Counted from the first letter of the stretch, positions 33,759 to 42,970 are shown. The stretch: 64,000 nucleotides of DNA from Trebonia sp963773105 (GCA_963773105.1 CAVZAA010000001.1:248001-312000); one strand, 5' to 3'. The notes: generated from the sequence alone by a model not told the origin. A program made the numbers and translations.

Positions 33759-34572
33759 GGTGTCGCCCTTCTGGGATGTCGCGCGGCCCGCGGCCCGGCG
33801 GCGGGCCGGCGGTGACCTGGGACAGCTCGATGAACGCGGGCGCGCCGGCGTTGAACGTGCGGAATGCCCGCTGCACATCGGCCTCGTCCAGGCCGGCCGC
33901 CCGCAGCAGTCCCACCTGGGCGCTCGCGTTGGGCGTCTCCATCGGCCCGAAGCAGCCGTAGCAGCCGCGCTGGTGGGCCGGGCACAGGGCGCCGCATCCG
34001 GCATGCGTCACCGGCCCGAGGCACGGCGTGCCGTGCGCGACCACCACGCACACGTTGCCGCGCTGCTTGCACTCGAAGCACACGCTGTGGGCCGGGATGT
34101 TCGGCTTGCGCCCGACGAGCAGCGCCGTGATGACCTCGAGCAGCTGGCGCCGGTCGATCGGGCAGCCGTGCAGCTCGAAGTCGACGTCCACGTGCGCCGC
34201 GATCGGGGTCGACGTGGCCAGCGTGGAGATGTACTCCGGCCGGGCGTACACCACCGAGGTGAACTCCCGGACGTCGGCGAAGTTACGCAGGCCCTGGATG
34301 CCGCCCGCGGTCGCGCAGGCCCCGATCGTCACCAGCGTCCGTGACATCTCGCGTACCCGCCGGATCCGCTCCGCGTCGGCCGCCGTGGTAATCGAACCCT
34401 CCACCAGGGAGACGTCGTACGGTCCGGGCTGGGTCTCGCTTGAGGCCTCAGTGAAGTGCGCGATCTTCACCCGGTCGGCGATCGCCAGCAGCTCATCCTC
34501 GCAGTCAAGCAGCGTGAGCTGGCAGCCGTCGCAGGAGGCGAACTTCCACACCGCCAAGGTAGGCACGCCCAT
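33751..34572 (-). CDS. hyhS: [NiFe] hydrogenase small subunit (group 3b type)
   Basis: 273 residues without a Tat signal, as expected for a cytosolic group 3 enzyme. The proximal-cluster ligands begin with CDGCQ near residue 14; further Cys follow in GACATAGG, CPIDRRQ, CFECKQRGNVC, CLGPVTHAGCGALCP and GCYGCFGP, enough for three Fe-S clusters. ATG 34572 overlaps the stop of the preceding diaphorase gene (TGATG). It conducts electrons between the nickel site and the flavin subunit. Confidence 0.94.
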   Translation of the reverse strand: MGVPTLAVWKFASCDGCQLTLLDCEDELLAIADRVKIAHFTEASSETQPGPYDVSLVEGSITTAADAERIRRVREMSRTLVTIGACATAGGIQGLRNFADVREFTSVVYARPEYISTLATSTPIAAHVDVDFELHGCPIDRRQLLEVITALLVGRKPNIPAHSVCFECKQRGNVCVVVAHGTPCLGPVTHAGCGALCPAHQRGCYGCFGPMETPNASAQVGLLRAAGLDEADVQRAFRTFNAGAPAFIELSQVTAGPPPGRGPRDIPEGRHRE

Positions 34573-35441
34573 CACAGCTCCCGCACCCTCATCAGCGCCG
34601 CCGCCCGGTCGTAGCCGACCACCGGGCCGTCCCGGCAGACCAGCAGCGGCCCCAGCTGGCAGTGCCCGCACCAGGCGGCGCCGCAGCGCATGTTGCGCTC
34701 CAGTGATACCCGTATCCGGCCCGCGGGAATGCCCAGGGCCGCCAGCGCGTCGGCGGTGACCCGCATCATGATGTCGGGACCGCAGATAAACGCCACGCTG
34801 TTGCCAGGCGCGAGGCGGGCCGGCTTGATGAGCGCCGTCACCAGCCCGACCTCGCCGCTCCAGTCGCTGTCGGCCTGGTCGACCGTGACCGCTACCTCAA
34901 CCCCGTCGCGGCGCCACCGGTCAAGCTCGCCGCCGTAGAGCAGGTCGGCGGGGGTTCGCGCGCCGACCAGAAGCACGATCCGCCCGTACCGTGACCGGTC
35001 GGCGAGCGCGGTGAGCACCACCGGGCGCAGCGGCGCGAGCCCGATCCCGCCCGCCACGATCACGATGTCCCGCCCGGCCGCGGACGCCACGTCCCAGCCG
35101 GTGCCGAACGGGCCGCGCACCCCGATAAGGCCGCCGGGCTCGACCGCGCACAGCGCACGGGTGACCGCGCCCACCGCGCGCAGCGTGTGCTCCAGCAGGC
35201 GGGCCCGCCCGCCGCCGCTGTCGCCCAGGCCGCTCACCGAGATGGGCACCTCGCCGACGCCGAACGCGGTCAGCATGGCGAACTGTCCCGGCGCGAAGGC
35301 CGGGACCGGGCCGTCCGGTTCCGTCAGCTGCACGGTGATCGTGTCATCGGTGTCCTCCCGGCGGGAGGCCACCCGGTAGAAGCAGGGGACCGTCGGCGCT
35401 TGGTCGGCAAGCGCCGGCATGGCCGTTCCCTGGCCGGTCAT
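34572..35441 (-). CDS. hyhG: Hydrogenase FAD/NAD(P)-binding subunit (HyhG, sulfhydrogenase gamma type)
   Basis: 289 residues. The ferredoxin-reductase fold has an FAD-binding barrel (FAPGQFAMLTAFGVGEVPISVSG) and an NAD(P)-binding half (IVIVAGGIGLAPLRPVV, ICGPDIMM). A C-terminal [2Fe-2S] motif follows (CGAAWCGHCQLGPLLVC), as in PyrK and sulfhydrogenase gamma subunits. It should exchange electrons with NAD(P)H. It is translationally coupled to neighbours on both sides. Confidence 0.93.
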   Translation of the reverse strand: MTGQGTAMPALADQAPTVPCFYRVASRREDTDDTITVQLTEPDGPVPAFAPGQFAMLTAFGVGEVPISVSGLGDSGGGRARLLEHTLRAVGAVTRALCAVEPGGLIGVRGPFGTGWDVASAAGRDIVIVAGGIGLAPLRPVVLTALADRSRYGRIVLLVGARTPADLLYGGELDRWRRDGVEVAVTVDQADSDWSGEVGLVTALIKPARLAPGNSVAFICGPDIMMRVTADALAALGIPAGRIRVSLERNMRCGAAWCGHCQLGPLLVCRDGPVVGYDRAAALMRVREL

Positions 35442-35938
35442 GTGTCCGCTTGCTGGATCTCGCGCTGCCTGACCTGAGCCGGGGTGGCGTACAGGTCAAG
35501 CAGCCGCAGGCGGGTCGCTTGCAGCCGTTCGGTGATGACCGGCGTGAACAGGCGAAGGGCCGCGTATCCGAAGGCCGGGTCAGCGTCGCAGCGACGGCGC
35601 ACCGAGGGGGCTTCGAACTCGATCGCGGTGATGGCCTCGCGGGCCACCGCACCGTAATGCCAGCGGTACGGCGGATGCAGCCACGACCAGCCGAGCACCG
35701 TGCCGGAGGCCAGCGTCTCGATAATCTGATCACCCCGGCCAGGCACGTGCATGTCCAGGGCGATGCGGCCGTCCTCGATCAGCCAGAACCGGTCGGCGAT
35801 GCCGCCCTCCTCGAAGAGCCGCTGGCCAGCCGCGAACGTCACCGCGGCGCCGTCGGCGGCCAGCGCCGCCCGCTGCTCATCGGTGAGCGCGGCGAAGAAC
35901 GAGTGAGCCGCGATCCGCGCGGCGACCGTGTCCGTCAT
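35438..35938 (-). CDS. Cyclic-nucleotide-binding-domain protein without HTH, in the hydrogenase operon
   Basis: 166 residues forming one cNMP-binding beta roll (FFAALTDEQRAALAADG, FEEGGIADRFWLIEDGRIALDM) and a helical C-terminus (ERLQATRLRLLDLYATPAQVRQ). There is no DNA-binding helix-turn-helix, unlike Crp/FNR regulators. Four-base overlaps with both neighbours place it as a structural or allosteric part of the hydrogenase operon, perhaps controlling activity by a bound nucleotide. Whether it binds cAMP cannot be told. Confidence 0.88.
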   Translation of the reverse strand: MTDTVAARIAAHSFFAALTDEQRAALAADGAAVTFAAGQRLFEEGGIADRFWLIEDGRIALDMHVPGRGDQIIETLASGTVLGWSWLHPPYRWHYGAVAREAITAIEFEAPSVRRRCDADPAFGYAALRLFTPVITERLQATRLRLLDLYATPAQVRQREIQQADT

Positions 35939-37113
35939 CGTCCGTCCTCGTCCTCGTCTGCGGTCGCCGCGTCCCGCAGGCTGGCCAGCGCGGACACTTC
36001 CTGAGTGATGTCAATGCCGGGCGGGCACCAGGCGATGCACCGCCCGCAGCCCACGCAGCCGGATGAGCCGAACTGGTCGTGCCAGGTGCCCAGCTTGTGG
36101 GTGATCCACTGCCGGTACCGGCTCTGCCCGCTGGTCCGCACGCTGCCACCGTGCAGGTAGGAGAAGTCCAGCGAGTAGCAGGAGTCCCAGACCCGCCACC
36201 GCTCGGCGTGATCGCCGGTCAGGTCGGTGACGTCCTCGGTCGTCGTGCAGAAGCAGGTGGGGCACACCATGGTGCAGTTGCCGCAGGTCAGGCAGCGAGA
36301 GGCGACGTCGTCCCAGTGCGGGGACTCGCGGCTGTCGGCCAGCAGCTGCGGCAGGCCGACGGTCGGCATGGCGCGGCCCATGTGGTCGGCCGCCTCGTCC
36401 ACCGCCGTGTTCGCGCGCCTGACCGTCGCCTCGTCGGCCGCCCGGCTCGGCACGTCCGCCAGCACGTCGGCGCCGGCCGGCGTGCCAACCCGGACCACGA
36501 AGCGGTGGCCGTCGGCGTCGGCCAGCTCGGTCATGGCCAGGTCGAACCCCGACTCGACGCCGGGACCGCACCCCATCGACGCGCAGAAGCACGTCGCGCC
36601 CGGCTCCGTGCACTCCACCGCGATGATGAACGCCCCATCGCGCCGCCCGCGGTAGACCGGATCGGCCTGCCGGCCGCCGGTCAGCACCTGGTCCAGGATG
36701 CCGACCGCGCGCACATCACACGGGCGCACGCCGAGCAGGGCGTACCTGGGCGGCTCGGCCGCCTCGCCCGCCTGCACGCTGCCGGTCGCCCGGTCCGCCG
36801 ACCACAGCCTCGCTCGCGCCGGATGCAGCACGCTCTTCCATGACTGCGGGCCGGCCGAGTGCCCGAACGCGGCGGTGTCGGCCCGTTCCCGCAGCCGGTA
36901 CCTCCCCGCTTCGGTTTCCACCCCCCACCCGAACGGCAGCTCAGCCGCCGACGTCAGCTCTGACACCACGATCGCGCCATCCCTGACGGTCGGGCCGACC
37001 ACCGTGTAACCCCGGCCGCGGAGCGCCTCGAACAACGCGGGAAGCCCGTCGGCATCGACCACCACGGCGCCGCTAGACGGCTGGAGCGCTGAGTCCTCAC
37101 TAGGGTCCATCAC
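35935..37113 (-). CDS. hyhB: Hydrogenase 4Fe-4S electron-transfer subunit (HyhB, sulfhydrogenase beta type)
   Basis: 392 residues, the first gene of the operon. Central Cys motifs (GVRPCDVRAVGILD, CFCASMGCGPG) and a C-terminal pair of [4Fe-4S] motifs (CLTCGNCTMVCPTCFC, CVGCGRCIAWCPPGIDI) match the beta subunit of archaeal and actinobacterial 3b hydrogenases. It wires the flavin subunit to the small subunit. The start is GTG 37113 or ATG 37110, behind GGGAGGTG. I see no DosR-like box in the short region upstream (37114-37210), which also holds the terminator of the preceding gene. Confidence 0.92.
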   Translation of the reverse strand: MMDPSEDSALQPSSGAVVVDADGLPALFEALRGRGYTVVGPTVRDGAIVVSELTSAAELPFGWGVETEAGRYRLRERADTAAFGHSAGPQSWKSVLHPARARLWSADRATGSVQAGEAAEPPRYALLGVRPCDVRAVGILDQVLTGGRQADPVYRGRRDGAFIIAVECTEPGATCFCASMGCGPGVESGFDLAMTELADADGHRFVVRVGTPAGADVLADVPSRAADEATVRRANTAVDEAADHMGRAMPTVGLPQLLADSRESPHWDDVASRCLTCGNCTMVCPTCFCTTTEDVTDLTGDHAERWRVWDSCYSLDFSYLHGGSVRTSGQSRYRQWITHKLGTWHDQFGSSGCVGCGRCIAWCPPGIDITQEVSALASLRDAATADEDEDGR

Positions 37114-37161
37114 AGAATGTCACCTCCCTGTCGTTCCGTACCAATCAAAACCGGCAGGTCG

Positions 37162-37194
37162 AAGGGGTGGCGATGATTATCACCGCCACCCCTT
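37162..37194. terminator. Strong hairpin, probable terminator of the CBS gene
   Basis: AAGGGGTGGCG and CGCCACCCCTT form an 11-bp perfect stem, extended inward by TGAT/ATCA after one mismatch. It sits 17 bases past the CBS stop and 49 bases before the hydrogenase operon start, and may also insulate the two. Confidence 0.7.
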
Positions 37195-37210
37195 GGGTCA
37201 CCAGGAACCA

Positions 37211-37879
37211 TCAGCCGAGTACCCGGGGACGGTGCGGGGTGTCCTGCAGGTAGCTGAGCCGGTCGCGCACGGCGACGACGCCCTCAGCGTGACGGGCGGC
37301 TTCGATGATGTCGCGGCCGACCACAGTGCTTTCCGGTATTCCCTCGATGGTGACGATACCGTCCTTGACGGTAACGGTGAACCTGTCGGGGTCGCACAGG
37401 AACAGGCCCAGGATTAGGTCCTGGGTGATCTCCCGCCGTATCTCCGCGTCAGGCCGACTGTAAACGCTCAGGACGTCGGCGCGGGACACGATGCCGATCA
37501 GCGTCCCGTCGTCGCTGGTGACCGGGAGCCGCTTGACCCGCCGGGAGTACATCAGGCGGGCCGCCTCGGTGACCGGGGCGTCGGGACCGATGGTCACCGG
37601 TGGCTTGGTCATCAGCTCGGCCGCGGTGACCGCGCTCGCCCTGGCTTGCTCGCGTCGCCGCAGCATCCCCTCGAGTGCCCCGGGCGTGCTGCCGTCGAAG
37701 GCCTCCTTGGTCAGCAGGTCGGCTTCGGAGACGACCCCGATGACCTTGTTGTCTTCGTCGATGACGGGGAATGCGCTGACCCGCTGCTCGTGCAGCATGG
37801 CCGCCATGTCCTTGTACGGGGCGCTCTCCCTGACGGCGATCACGTGGGTGCTCATGACGTCCTTGACGGTCGCGTGCAT
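37211..37879 (-). CDS. Paired CBS domains plus BON domain
   Basis: 222 residues. The first CBS motif (DVMSTHVIAVRESAPYKDMA, FPVIDEDNKVIGVVSEADLL) and the second (LMTKPPVTIGPDAPVTEAA, LPVTSDDGTLIGIVSRADVL) form a Bateman module that usually binds adenosine nucleotides. A BON domain follows (FTVTVKDGIVTIEGIPES), often phospholipid-binding. It is 34 bases downstream of a USP gene and probably co-transcribed. It is paralogous to 46088-47048. Confidence 0.92.
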   Translation of the reverse strand: MHATVKDVMSTHVIAVRESAPYKDMAAMLHEQRVSAFPVIDEDNKVIGVVSEADLLTKEAFDGSTPGALEGMLRRREQARASAVTAAELMTKPPVTIGPDAPVTEAARLMYSRRVKRLPVTSDDGTLIGIVSRADVLSVYSRPDAEIRREITQDLILGLFLCDPDRFTVTVKDGIVTIEGIPESTVVGRDIIEAARHAEGVVAVRDRLSYLQDTPHRPRVLG

Positions 37880-37912
37880 GGCCGTTGCCTCCTCTTCGAG
37901 TTCGTTGCCGCG

Positions 37913-38353
37913 TCAGATGCCTTCGGCCGGGATGACCACGACCGGGCAGTGGGCGTGATGGGTGACCTGAACGCCGACCGAGCCGAGCAGCAGCCGCTTG
38001 AACCCGCCGGTGCCGCGGGAGCCCACGACGAGCATGTCGGCGCCTTCGGCCGCCTCCAGGAGCGCGTCGGCGGGCAGGCCGATGACGGCCCGGACGGTGA
38101 CGTGCGAAGGCCGGGATTCTGGATCGATCTTCTCGAGCGTGCGGTCCGTCTCTTCCTGGGCCTTCTCGCGGGCCTTATCGGCCAGGTCCTTATCGCCCGG
38201 ATAGAGGACCGGGCCGCCCCAGTACCCGGCGACGGCCTGCTGGACAGTGAGCACGGTGAGCGGTGTGCGGCGGACCGCCGCTTCCCTGATGGCCCACTCA
38301 AGGGCATGGCGGGAATGGTCAGAACCGTCGACGCCGACGATGATTCCTGGCAT
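37913..38353 (-). CDS. Universal stress protein (UspA family), single domain
   Basis: 146 residues starting MPGIIVGVDGSDHSRHALEWA, with ATP loop GSRGTGGFKRLLLGSVGVQV. It is the third member of the MPGI-type USP group in this window. ATG 38353 follows GAGGAGAAG. The conserved promoter element lies 40 bp upstream, and a weaker DosR-like box at 38468. Confidence 0.94.
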   Translation of the reverse strand: MPGIIVGVDGSDHSRHALEWAIREAAVRRTPLTVLTVQQAVAGYWGGPVLYPGDKDLADKAREKAQEETDRTLEKIDPESRPSHVTVRAVIGLPADALLEAAEGADMLVVGSRGTGGFKRLLLGSVGVQVTHHAHCPVVVIPAEGI

Positions 38354-38392
38354 CTTGCTCTTCTCCTCACGCTGACCTGCTTCTTCACCTTT

Positions 38393-38402
38393 GACGTTAG
38401 GC
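38393..38402 (-). promoter_or_regulatory. Conserved USP promoter element (probable -10 region)
   Basis: Minus-strand GCCTAACGTC beginning exactly 40 bases from the ATG at 38353, as at 678 and 3076. Confidence 0.5.
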
Positions 38403-38467
38403 TCGCCGCGCGGTGGCGGTCAGGGGCGAACGTCCCGGCTCCCGCAGGCCTCCGACCTTGCTGTGAC

Positions 38468-38481
38468 CGGACCAAGGGCCG
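38468..38481. promoter_or_regulatory. Weak DosR-like box
   Basis: CGGACCAAGGGCCG fits the local pattern at 12 of 14 positions; 115 bp from the USP start at 38353. Confidence 0.35.
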
Positions 38482-38537
38482 CTGCCGCGCCGGGTGAACG
38501 GTGCTGGCGCAAGTCGTGGCAGAAGCCTTGCCGATTA

Positions 38538-38551
38538 GGGACCTTGTACCC
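38538..38551. promoter_or_regulatory. DosR-like box
   Basis: GGGACCTTGTACCC fits the local pattern at 13 of 14 positions and ends 37 bases before ATG 38588. Confidence 0.45.
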
Positions 38552-38587
38552 TCGGCCGCCTGGGGTGGCGGCGGGCATTCTGCTTGT

Positions 38588-39000
38588 ATGGATACCGATA
38601 GCCCAGCGCTCGAACAGCTGCCGCAGGATGAGTGCATGCGGCTGATGGGCTCGGTGCCCGTCGGCCGGATCGTCTATACGCCGGCAGGCACTGCCCGCAG
38701 TCGAGCTTGTCAACTTCGCCCTCGTCGACGGCGACATCGTCATCAGGACGATTGCCGAGGGCAAGCTCGCCGCCGCGACTCGCGGGGCCGTCGTCGCGTT
38801 CGAGGCCGACAGCGTGGACCTCGCCGGGCACGCCGGCTGGAGCGTGACCATCGTCGGGCAGGCGCGGGCGGTAACCGACGGCGAGGAGATCCGCCGCCTG
38901 GAGCTGGTCGGCGCTCGACGCCATGGGTTTCTGGGCAGGGCGGCCATTTCATCCGTATTTCGCCGGCGATCGTGAACGGACGGCGCGTCGGCGGCCGCCG
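38588..39000 (+). pseudogene. Pyridoxamine-5'-phosphate-oxidase-like flavin-binding protein, frameshifted
   Basis: The N-terminus MDTDSPALEQLPQDECMRLM, VGRIVYTPAG is in one frame. After about 38695 the protein continues in another frame (PAVELVNFALVDGDIVIRT, VAFEADSVDLAGHAGWSVTI), and near 38915 it returns to the first (HFIRISPAIVNGRRV). All parts of the family are present in order, so two compensating indels disrupt one gene. The C-terminal half of the HTH fusion protein at 58553 is homologous. Similar small flavin/F420-binding proteins are common in DosR regulons. The exact stop is unclear. Confidence 0.7.
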
Positions 39001-39018
39001 ACTCAACGGAGGTCGACG

Positions 39019-40252
39019 ATGCGCGTCGTCACTGAACGGCAGCTGGCGGTCGTGCTCGGCGCGCTGCCGGGCACCCCGAGGGTCGTCGTCGGCGGCAACT
39101 TCGCCACCCCGTGGCGGGCCCTGGCCGTGCTGGACGGCGACGATCGCGCGGTACCGGCTGTTCGCGCTGAACGCGCAGGCGGGAATGCCCGACCGGGAGG
39201 GCGTGACGTATGAGTCGCCGTTCGTCGGGCCGGGCATGCGCGGGCACAGCGGGCTGCGCTACTTTCCCTGCCGCCTGTCGCTGGTGCCCGCGCTGCTGAG
39301 CGAGCGTCCTGCCGCCGGACGTGGTGCTGGTGCAGACGTCGGCGCCGTCTGACGGCACCGTGTCGCTCGGCACCGAGGTGAACGTGCTGCCCGCCGCGAT
39401 CGAGGCCGCCCGGTCCCGTGGCGGGCTGGTGATCGCGCAGCTCAACCCGCGGGTCCCGTATACCTACGGGGACGCGGTGCTGCCCTGCGACGTCATCGAC
39501 TACGCGATCGAGGCGGAAGCGCCGCTGGCGTCCCCGCCGGAGCGGCCCGTGGCGGAAACGTCGGCCAGCATCGGTGACCGGGTGGCCGCCCTTATCGGCG
39601 ACGGCGCGACACTGCAGGTCGGCATCGGCGCCGTCCCGGACGCCGTCCTGGCCGGGCTGCACGCGCAGGCGCGGGCTGGCCGTGTGGTCGGAGATGTTCA
39701 GCGACGGCGTGCTCGGCCTCGCCAAGGCAGGCGCGCTGGACCCGGACCAGCCGGTCACCGGGTCGTTCGCGTTCGGCGGCGCGGACCTGTACGCCTGGAT
39801 GGACCGCAATCCGGACGTGCGGATGCTGCGGACCGAGACGGTCAACGACCCGGCCCAGATCGCGCGGCGGCGGCGGATGACCTCCGTCAACGGCGCGCTC
39901 CAGGTCGACCTGTTCGCGCAGGCCAACGCCACCTGGGTGAACGGGCAGGGTCCATTCCGGGTTCGGCGGGCAGACCGACTTCGTGGTCGGCGCGCTGCAC
40001 TCACCGGGCGGCCAGGCGATCATCGCGCTCCCGTCCTGGCACCCCAAGGCGGACGTGTCCACCGTGGTGCCCAGGATCGACGGGCCGGTGACCTCCTTCC
40101 AGCACAGCTTCATCGTCAGCGAGCAGGGCGCCGCCGTGATCTGGGGCTATGACGCGCCCGGGCAGGCGGAGCAGATCATCGATCACGTCGCGCACCCGTC
40201 GGTGCGGGAAGGGCTCCGTGAGGCGGCCCGCTCCCTCGGCCTTGGCGTCTAG
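39019..40252 (+). pseudogene. Acetyl-CoA hydrolase/CoA-transferase family protein, frameshifted
   Basis: ATG 39019 follows GGAGG. Pieces in order but in several frames are: VVVGGNFATPWRAL, RGHSGLRYFPCRLS, VLVQTSAPSDGTVSLGTEVN, DRVAALIGDGATLQVGIGAVP, LAVWSEMFSDGVLGLAKAGA, and a C-terminus FVVGALHSPGGQAIIALPSW with IVSEQGAAVIWG. These correspond to the full two-domain 4-hydroxybutyrate/acetate CoA-transferase fold, of about 410 residues. At least four indels interrupt it. An intact version would move CoA between acetyl-CoA and another acid. Confidence 0.75.
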
Positions 40253-40291
40253 GCGGGCTGTTCACCCGGCCCGACCGCGTTGTGGGCGGTG

Positions 40292-41140
40292 TCAACCTGA
40301 CGGGACGATGGCGACGGAGCCGCTGGCGTGGCTGAGCACCGCATGCTGGATCCCGCCGACGGCGGGTCCGGCGCTGCTGGCGTGCCTGCCGATCACAACG
40401 AGGTCGGCGCGGCTGCTGTAGCAGGCGAGCACCCGCGCGGGGTGATCATGGACCACATCCTGCCGGACAGTGACGGCAGGGTGCTTGCCCCGCCACGGCT
40501 CGAGGGCCTCGGCCAGGCTTTCGTCCGCCTCCGCCGACGAGCCGCGCCGGCGGTCCGGCGCGGCCGCCAGATCGCGGCGCGGGCAGCCCGTTCCAGGAGT
40601 GGACGACGACCAGGGTCGCCCGGCGAAGCTCTGCCTCGTCGAACGCGAATGCCAGCGGTCGCGGTGTCCTCCGGCTCGCGGATGCCGACGACGACCTCAG
40701 CGGCGCACGGCGCTCGCCTGCCTTCCCTGACCACGATGACCGGGCAGCAGGCGTGCATGGCCGCGTACCTGCTGACCGAGCCGAGCAGCATCGCGGCGAA
40801 TCCCCGGCTCCGCGGGCGCCTACGACGAGCATGAGCGCTCCGGCGCCGCTGTCGGTGACCGCAAGCGCCGGAGGCCCGATCAGCAGGCTGGCATCGATGA
40901 GCGGCCGCGAGCGAGACTTCGGCCGACGCGAGAGGCTCGCTCGAGCGCACCGTCAGGACCACCCGCACAGCCCCTCCGCTACCGCGGCAGACCGAGCGCC
41001 CGCAGCCACGGCGGCAGGCGGGCGCTGAGACGATCCGCAGCGGCGCCTCGTGCCGCTGTGCCTCCTGCGCGGCCCATTCCGCGGCGCGCATCGACTCCTC
41101 AGACCCGTCCACGCCGGCTACGACCGGGCTTCGCTGCCAT
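40292..41140 (-). pseudogene. Tandem-domain universal stress protein, frameshifted
   Basis: From ATG 41140 the sequence gives a USP start once a single extra base near 41120 is ignored (GVDGSEESMRAAEWAAQEA). The first domain's loop appears as LLGSVSRYAAMHACCPVIVV. The second domain follows (EVVVGIREPEDTATA, LAFAFDEAELRRATLVVVHSWN). The end (ADLVVIGRHASSAGPAVGGIQHAVLSHASGS, stop at 40292) is in yet another frame. It was a two-domain USP of about 280 residues. It lies 23 bases downstream of GAPDH on the same strand. Confidence 0.75.
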
Positions 41141-41163
41141 GGTGGCCCCCTCGGCCGTGATGC

Positions 41164-42168
41164 CTACAGCTGGCTGCCCACGAGGACGGCCAGGTCGACG
41201 AGGCGGGCGGTGTAACCCCATTCGTTGTCGTACCAGCCGAACACCTTGACCAGCGTCCCGGACGCCTGAGTCAGAGGCGCGTCGAAAACGCAGGACGCAG
41301 GGTCGCCGACGATGTCGCGGGACACGATCGGGTCGGTGCTGTAGCGCAGGAGGCCGGCCAGGGGTCCCTCGGCGGCAGCCGCGGCGAATGCCTCGTTCAC
41401 CACCTGGGCGGTCACCGGGGTGCCGACGACGACCGCGAGGTCGGTCAGTGACCCGTCCGGCACGGGGACCCGGACCGCAACACCGTCCAGCTTCCCGGCC
41501 AGCGCGGGGATGACCTCTCCGGTCGCGCGCGCCGCGCCGGTCGTGGTGGGCACGATGTTCACCGCAGCCGACCGGGCGCGCCGCAGGTCCTTGTGCGGCC
41601 CGTCGATCAGCATCTGATCCCCGGTGTAGGCGTGGATGGTGGTCATGAACCCGCGCTCCACGCCGAACGCGTCGTGCAGCACCTTGGCCATGGGCGCCAC
41701 GCAGTTCGTGGTGCAGGACGCGTTCGAGATCACGTCATGCCGGAGCGGATCGTAGGCGCCGGAGTTGACGCCGAGCACCACCGTGAGGTCGACGCCCTTC
41801 CCCGGAGCGGAGATCAGCACCTTCCGCGCTCCGCCCTTCAGGTGCGCCGCCGCCGCCTCGCGGGTGCGGAACTTGCCGGTTGACTCCACGACGATGTCCG
41901 CGCCGAGGGCCCCCCAGTCGATCGCCGCCGGGTCCCGCTCCGACCGAACCGCGATCCGCCTTCCCCCGACGATCAGCGCGTGGTCGTCGAAGTCCACCTG
42001 CTGGCTGAATCGGCCGTAGGTGGAGTCGAATTCCAGCAGGTTCGCCAACGTCCTGGCATCGACGAGGTCGTTGATCCCGACGACTTCCAGGTCCGCGTGC
42101 TCCGCCGCCAGCCTGGTGAACGTCCGCCCGATCCGGCCGAAGCCGTTAATCCCAACTCGCGTTGACAT
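41164..42168 (-). CDS. gap: Glyceraldehyde-3-phosphate dehydrogenase
   Basis: 334 residues, full length. The NAD-binding domain begins RVGINGFGRIGRTFTR, with D34 in GINDLVD favouring NAD over NADP. Catalytic C152 is in SNASCTTNC, and the phosphate-binding S-loop region (RRARSAAVNIVPTTTGAA) and the C-terminal WYDNEWGY are intact. It oxidises glyceraldehyde 3-phosphate to 1,3-bisphosphoglycerate. ATG 42168 follows GGGAGGAAG. The promoter region carries two facing DosR-like boxes. Confidence 0.96.
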   Translation of the reverse strand: MSTRVGINGFGRIGRTFTRLAAEHADLEVVGINDLVDARTLANLLEFDSTYGRFSQQVDFDDHALIVGGRRIAVRSERDPAAIDWGALGADIVVESTGKFRTREAAAAHLKGGARKVLISAPGKGVDLTVVLGVNSGAYDPLRHDVISNASCTTNCVAPMAKVLHDAFGVERGFMTTIHAYTGDQMLIDGPHKDLRRARSAAVNIVPTTTGAARATGEVIPALAGKLDGVAVRVPVPDGSLTDLAVVVGTPVTAQVVNEAFAAAAAEGPLAGLLRYSTDPIVSRDIVGDPASCVFDAPLTQASGTLVKVFGWYDNEWGYTARLVDLAVLVGSQL

Positions 42169-42247
42169 GTGCTTCCTCCCTTGTCCTGTTGTCAGCAGCC
42201 TCGTTCCGGCGCCCGCCGTCTGCCAGCGGCATAGGTCACCCGTGGTT

Positions 42248-42279
42248 GGGACCTTCGGCCCCGCACGGACGAAGGTCCC
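42248..42279. promoter_or_regulatory. Pair of DosR-like boxes forming a larger inverted repeat
   Basis: GGGACCTTCGGCCC (42248-42261) fits the pattern at 14 of 14 positions; CGGACGAAGGTCCC (42266-42279) fits at 13. The outer ten bases of the pair, GGGACCTTCG and CGAAGGTCCC, are perfect inverted repeats. The site lies between divergent gap (80 bp) and the gene at 42371 (92 bp). Confidence 0.65.
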
Positions 42280-42370
42280 GACGGACCCGGGCGCTATGGC
42301 CCTGCCGTCACCGCGGCGGGCACGGGACCCTGAACTTGGTAGCCCGTACTGGCTAGGCGAGGTGAGAACG

Positions 42371-42970
42371 ATGAGCAGCAAACCCAGGGCAACCTGCACG
42401 AGCAGGTTCGTCCGCGGGCGACGGTTCGACCGCAACCCGCTGCGACGCGCAGCTGACCGGGCAGAGACGATCGTGCTGGCCCTGCTCTTGGTGGCGTTCC
42501 TGGTCGGTGCCCCGCTGGCCGCGCTGGCATCGGGTGCGTGGGCGCACGCGATGGCGCAGCGGGCCGAGCTCGCCCAGACAGCGTCCGCGCAGCGGGTCGC
42601 GGCCGTCGTCCTTATGACGCCCGCTGCACCGGCGGTTGGGTCATGGGACGTGGCTTCGGTCACGCAGGCACGCTGGACCGCTCCGGACGGCGCGGTAGTG
42701 ACGAGTGACGTGCTCGTCCCCGCCGGCACCAGAGTCGGCGAGACGGTTCCCGTGTGGACCACCCGAGACGGGCAGCTCACCTCGCAGCCCATAGGCGAGT
42801 CGCAGGTGGCATCCCTGGCGGACCTCGGCGCGATAGCCGGGGCGGCCGCCGTCGCGCTGCTGCTCGCGCTGGTCGGAGTCCTGGCCCGCCGGTCGCTCGA
42901 CAAGCGCAGGATGGCCGCGTGGGACGCCGACTGGCAGACAACCGGGCCGCGCTGGACGACCCGCGCTTAA
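42371..42970 (+). CDS. Rv1733c-like two-helix membrane protein
   Basis: 199 residues. An Arg-rich N-terminus (RGRRFDRNPLRRAADRAE) is followed by a first helix (about 36-60), an extracytoplasmic loop with small-residue and beta-strand character (about 65-145, ARWTAPDGAVVTSDVLVPAG), a second helix (about 150-172) and a basic end. The layout and the RNPLRR/VLVPAGTRVG patterns match the Rv1733c family, a DosR-regulon membrane antigen of unknown function in M. tuberculosis. It is divergent from gap and shares the double box at 42248-42279. Confidence 0.82.
   Translation: MSSKPRATCTSRFVRGRRFDRNPLRRAADRAETIVLALLLVAFLVGAPLAALASGAWAHAMAQRAELAQTASAQRVAAVVLMTPAAPAVGSWDVASVTQARWTAPDGAVVTSDVLVPAGTRVGETVPVWTTRDGQLTSQPIGESQVASLADLGAIAGAAAVALLLALVGVLARRSLDKRRMAAWDADWQTTGPRWTTRA

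Noticed and set aside
39321..39710. The longest open piece of the CoA-transferase region as an independent gene
   Set aside because: Its start falls in the middle of a domain and the flanking pieces in other frames complete the same protein, so it is part of one broken gene.
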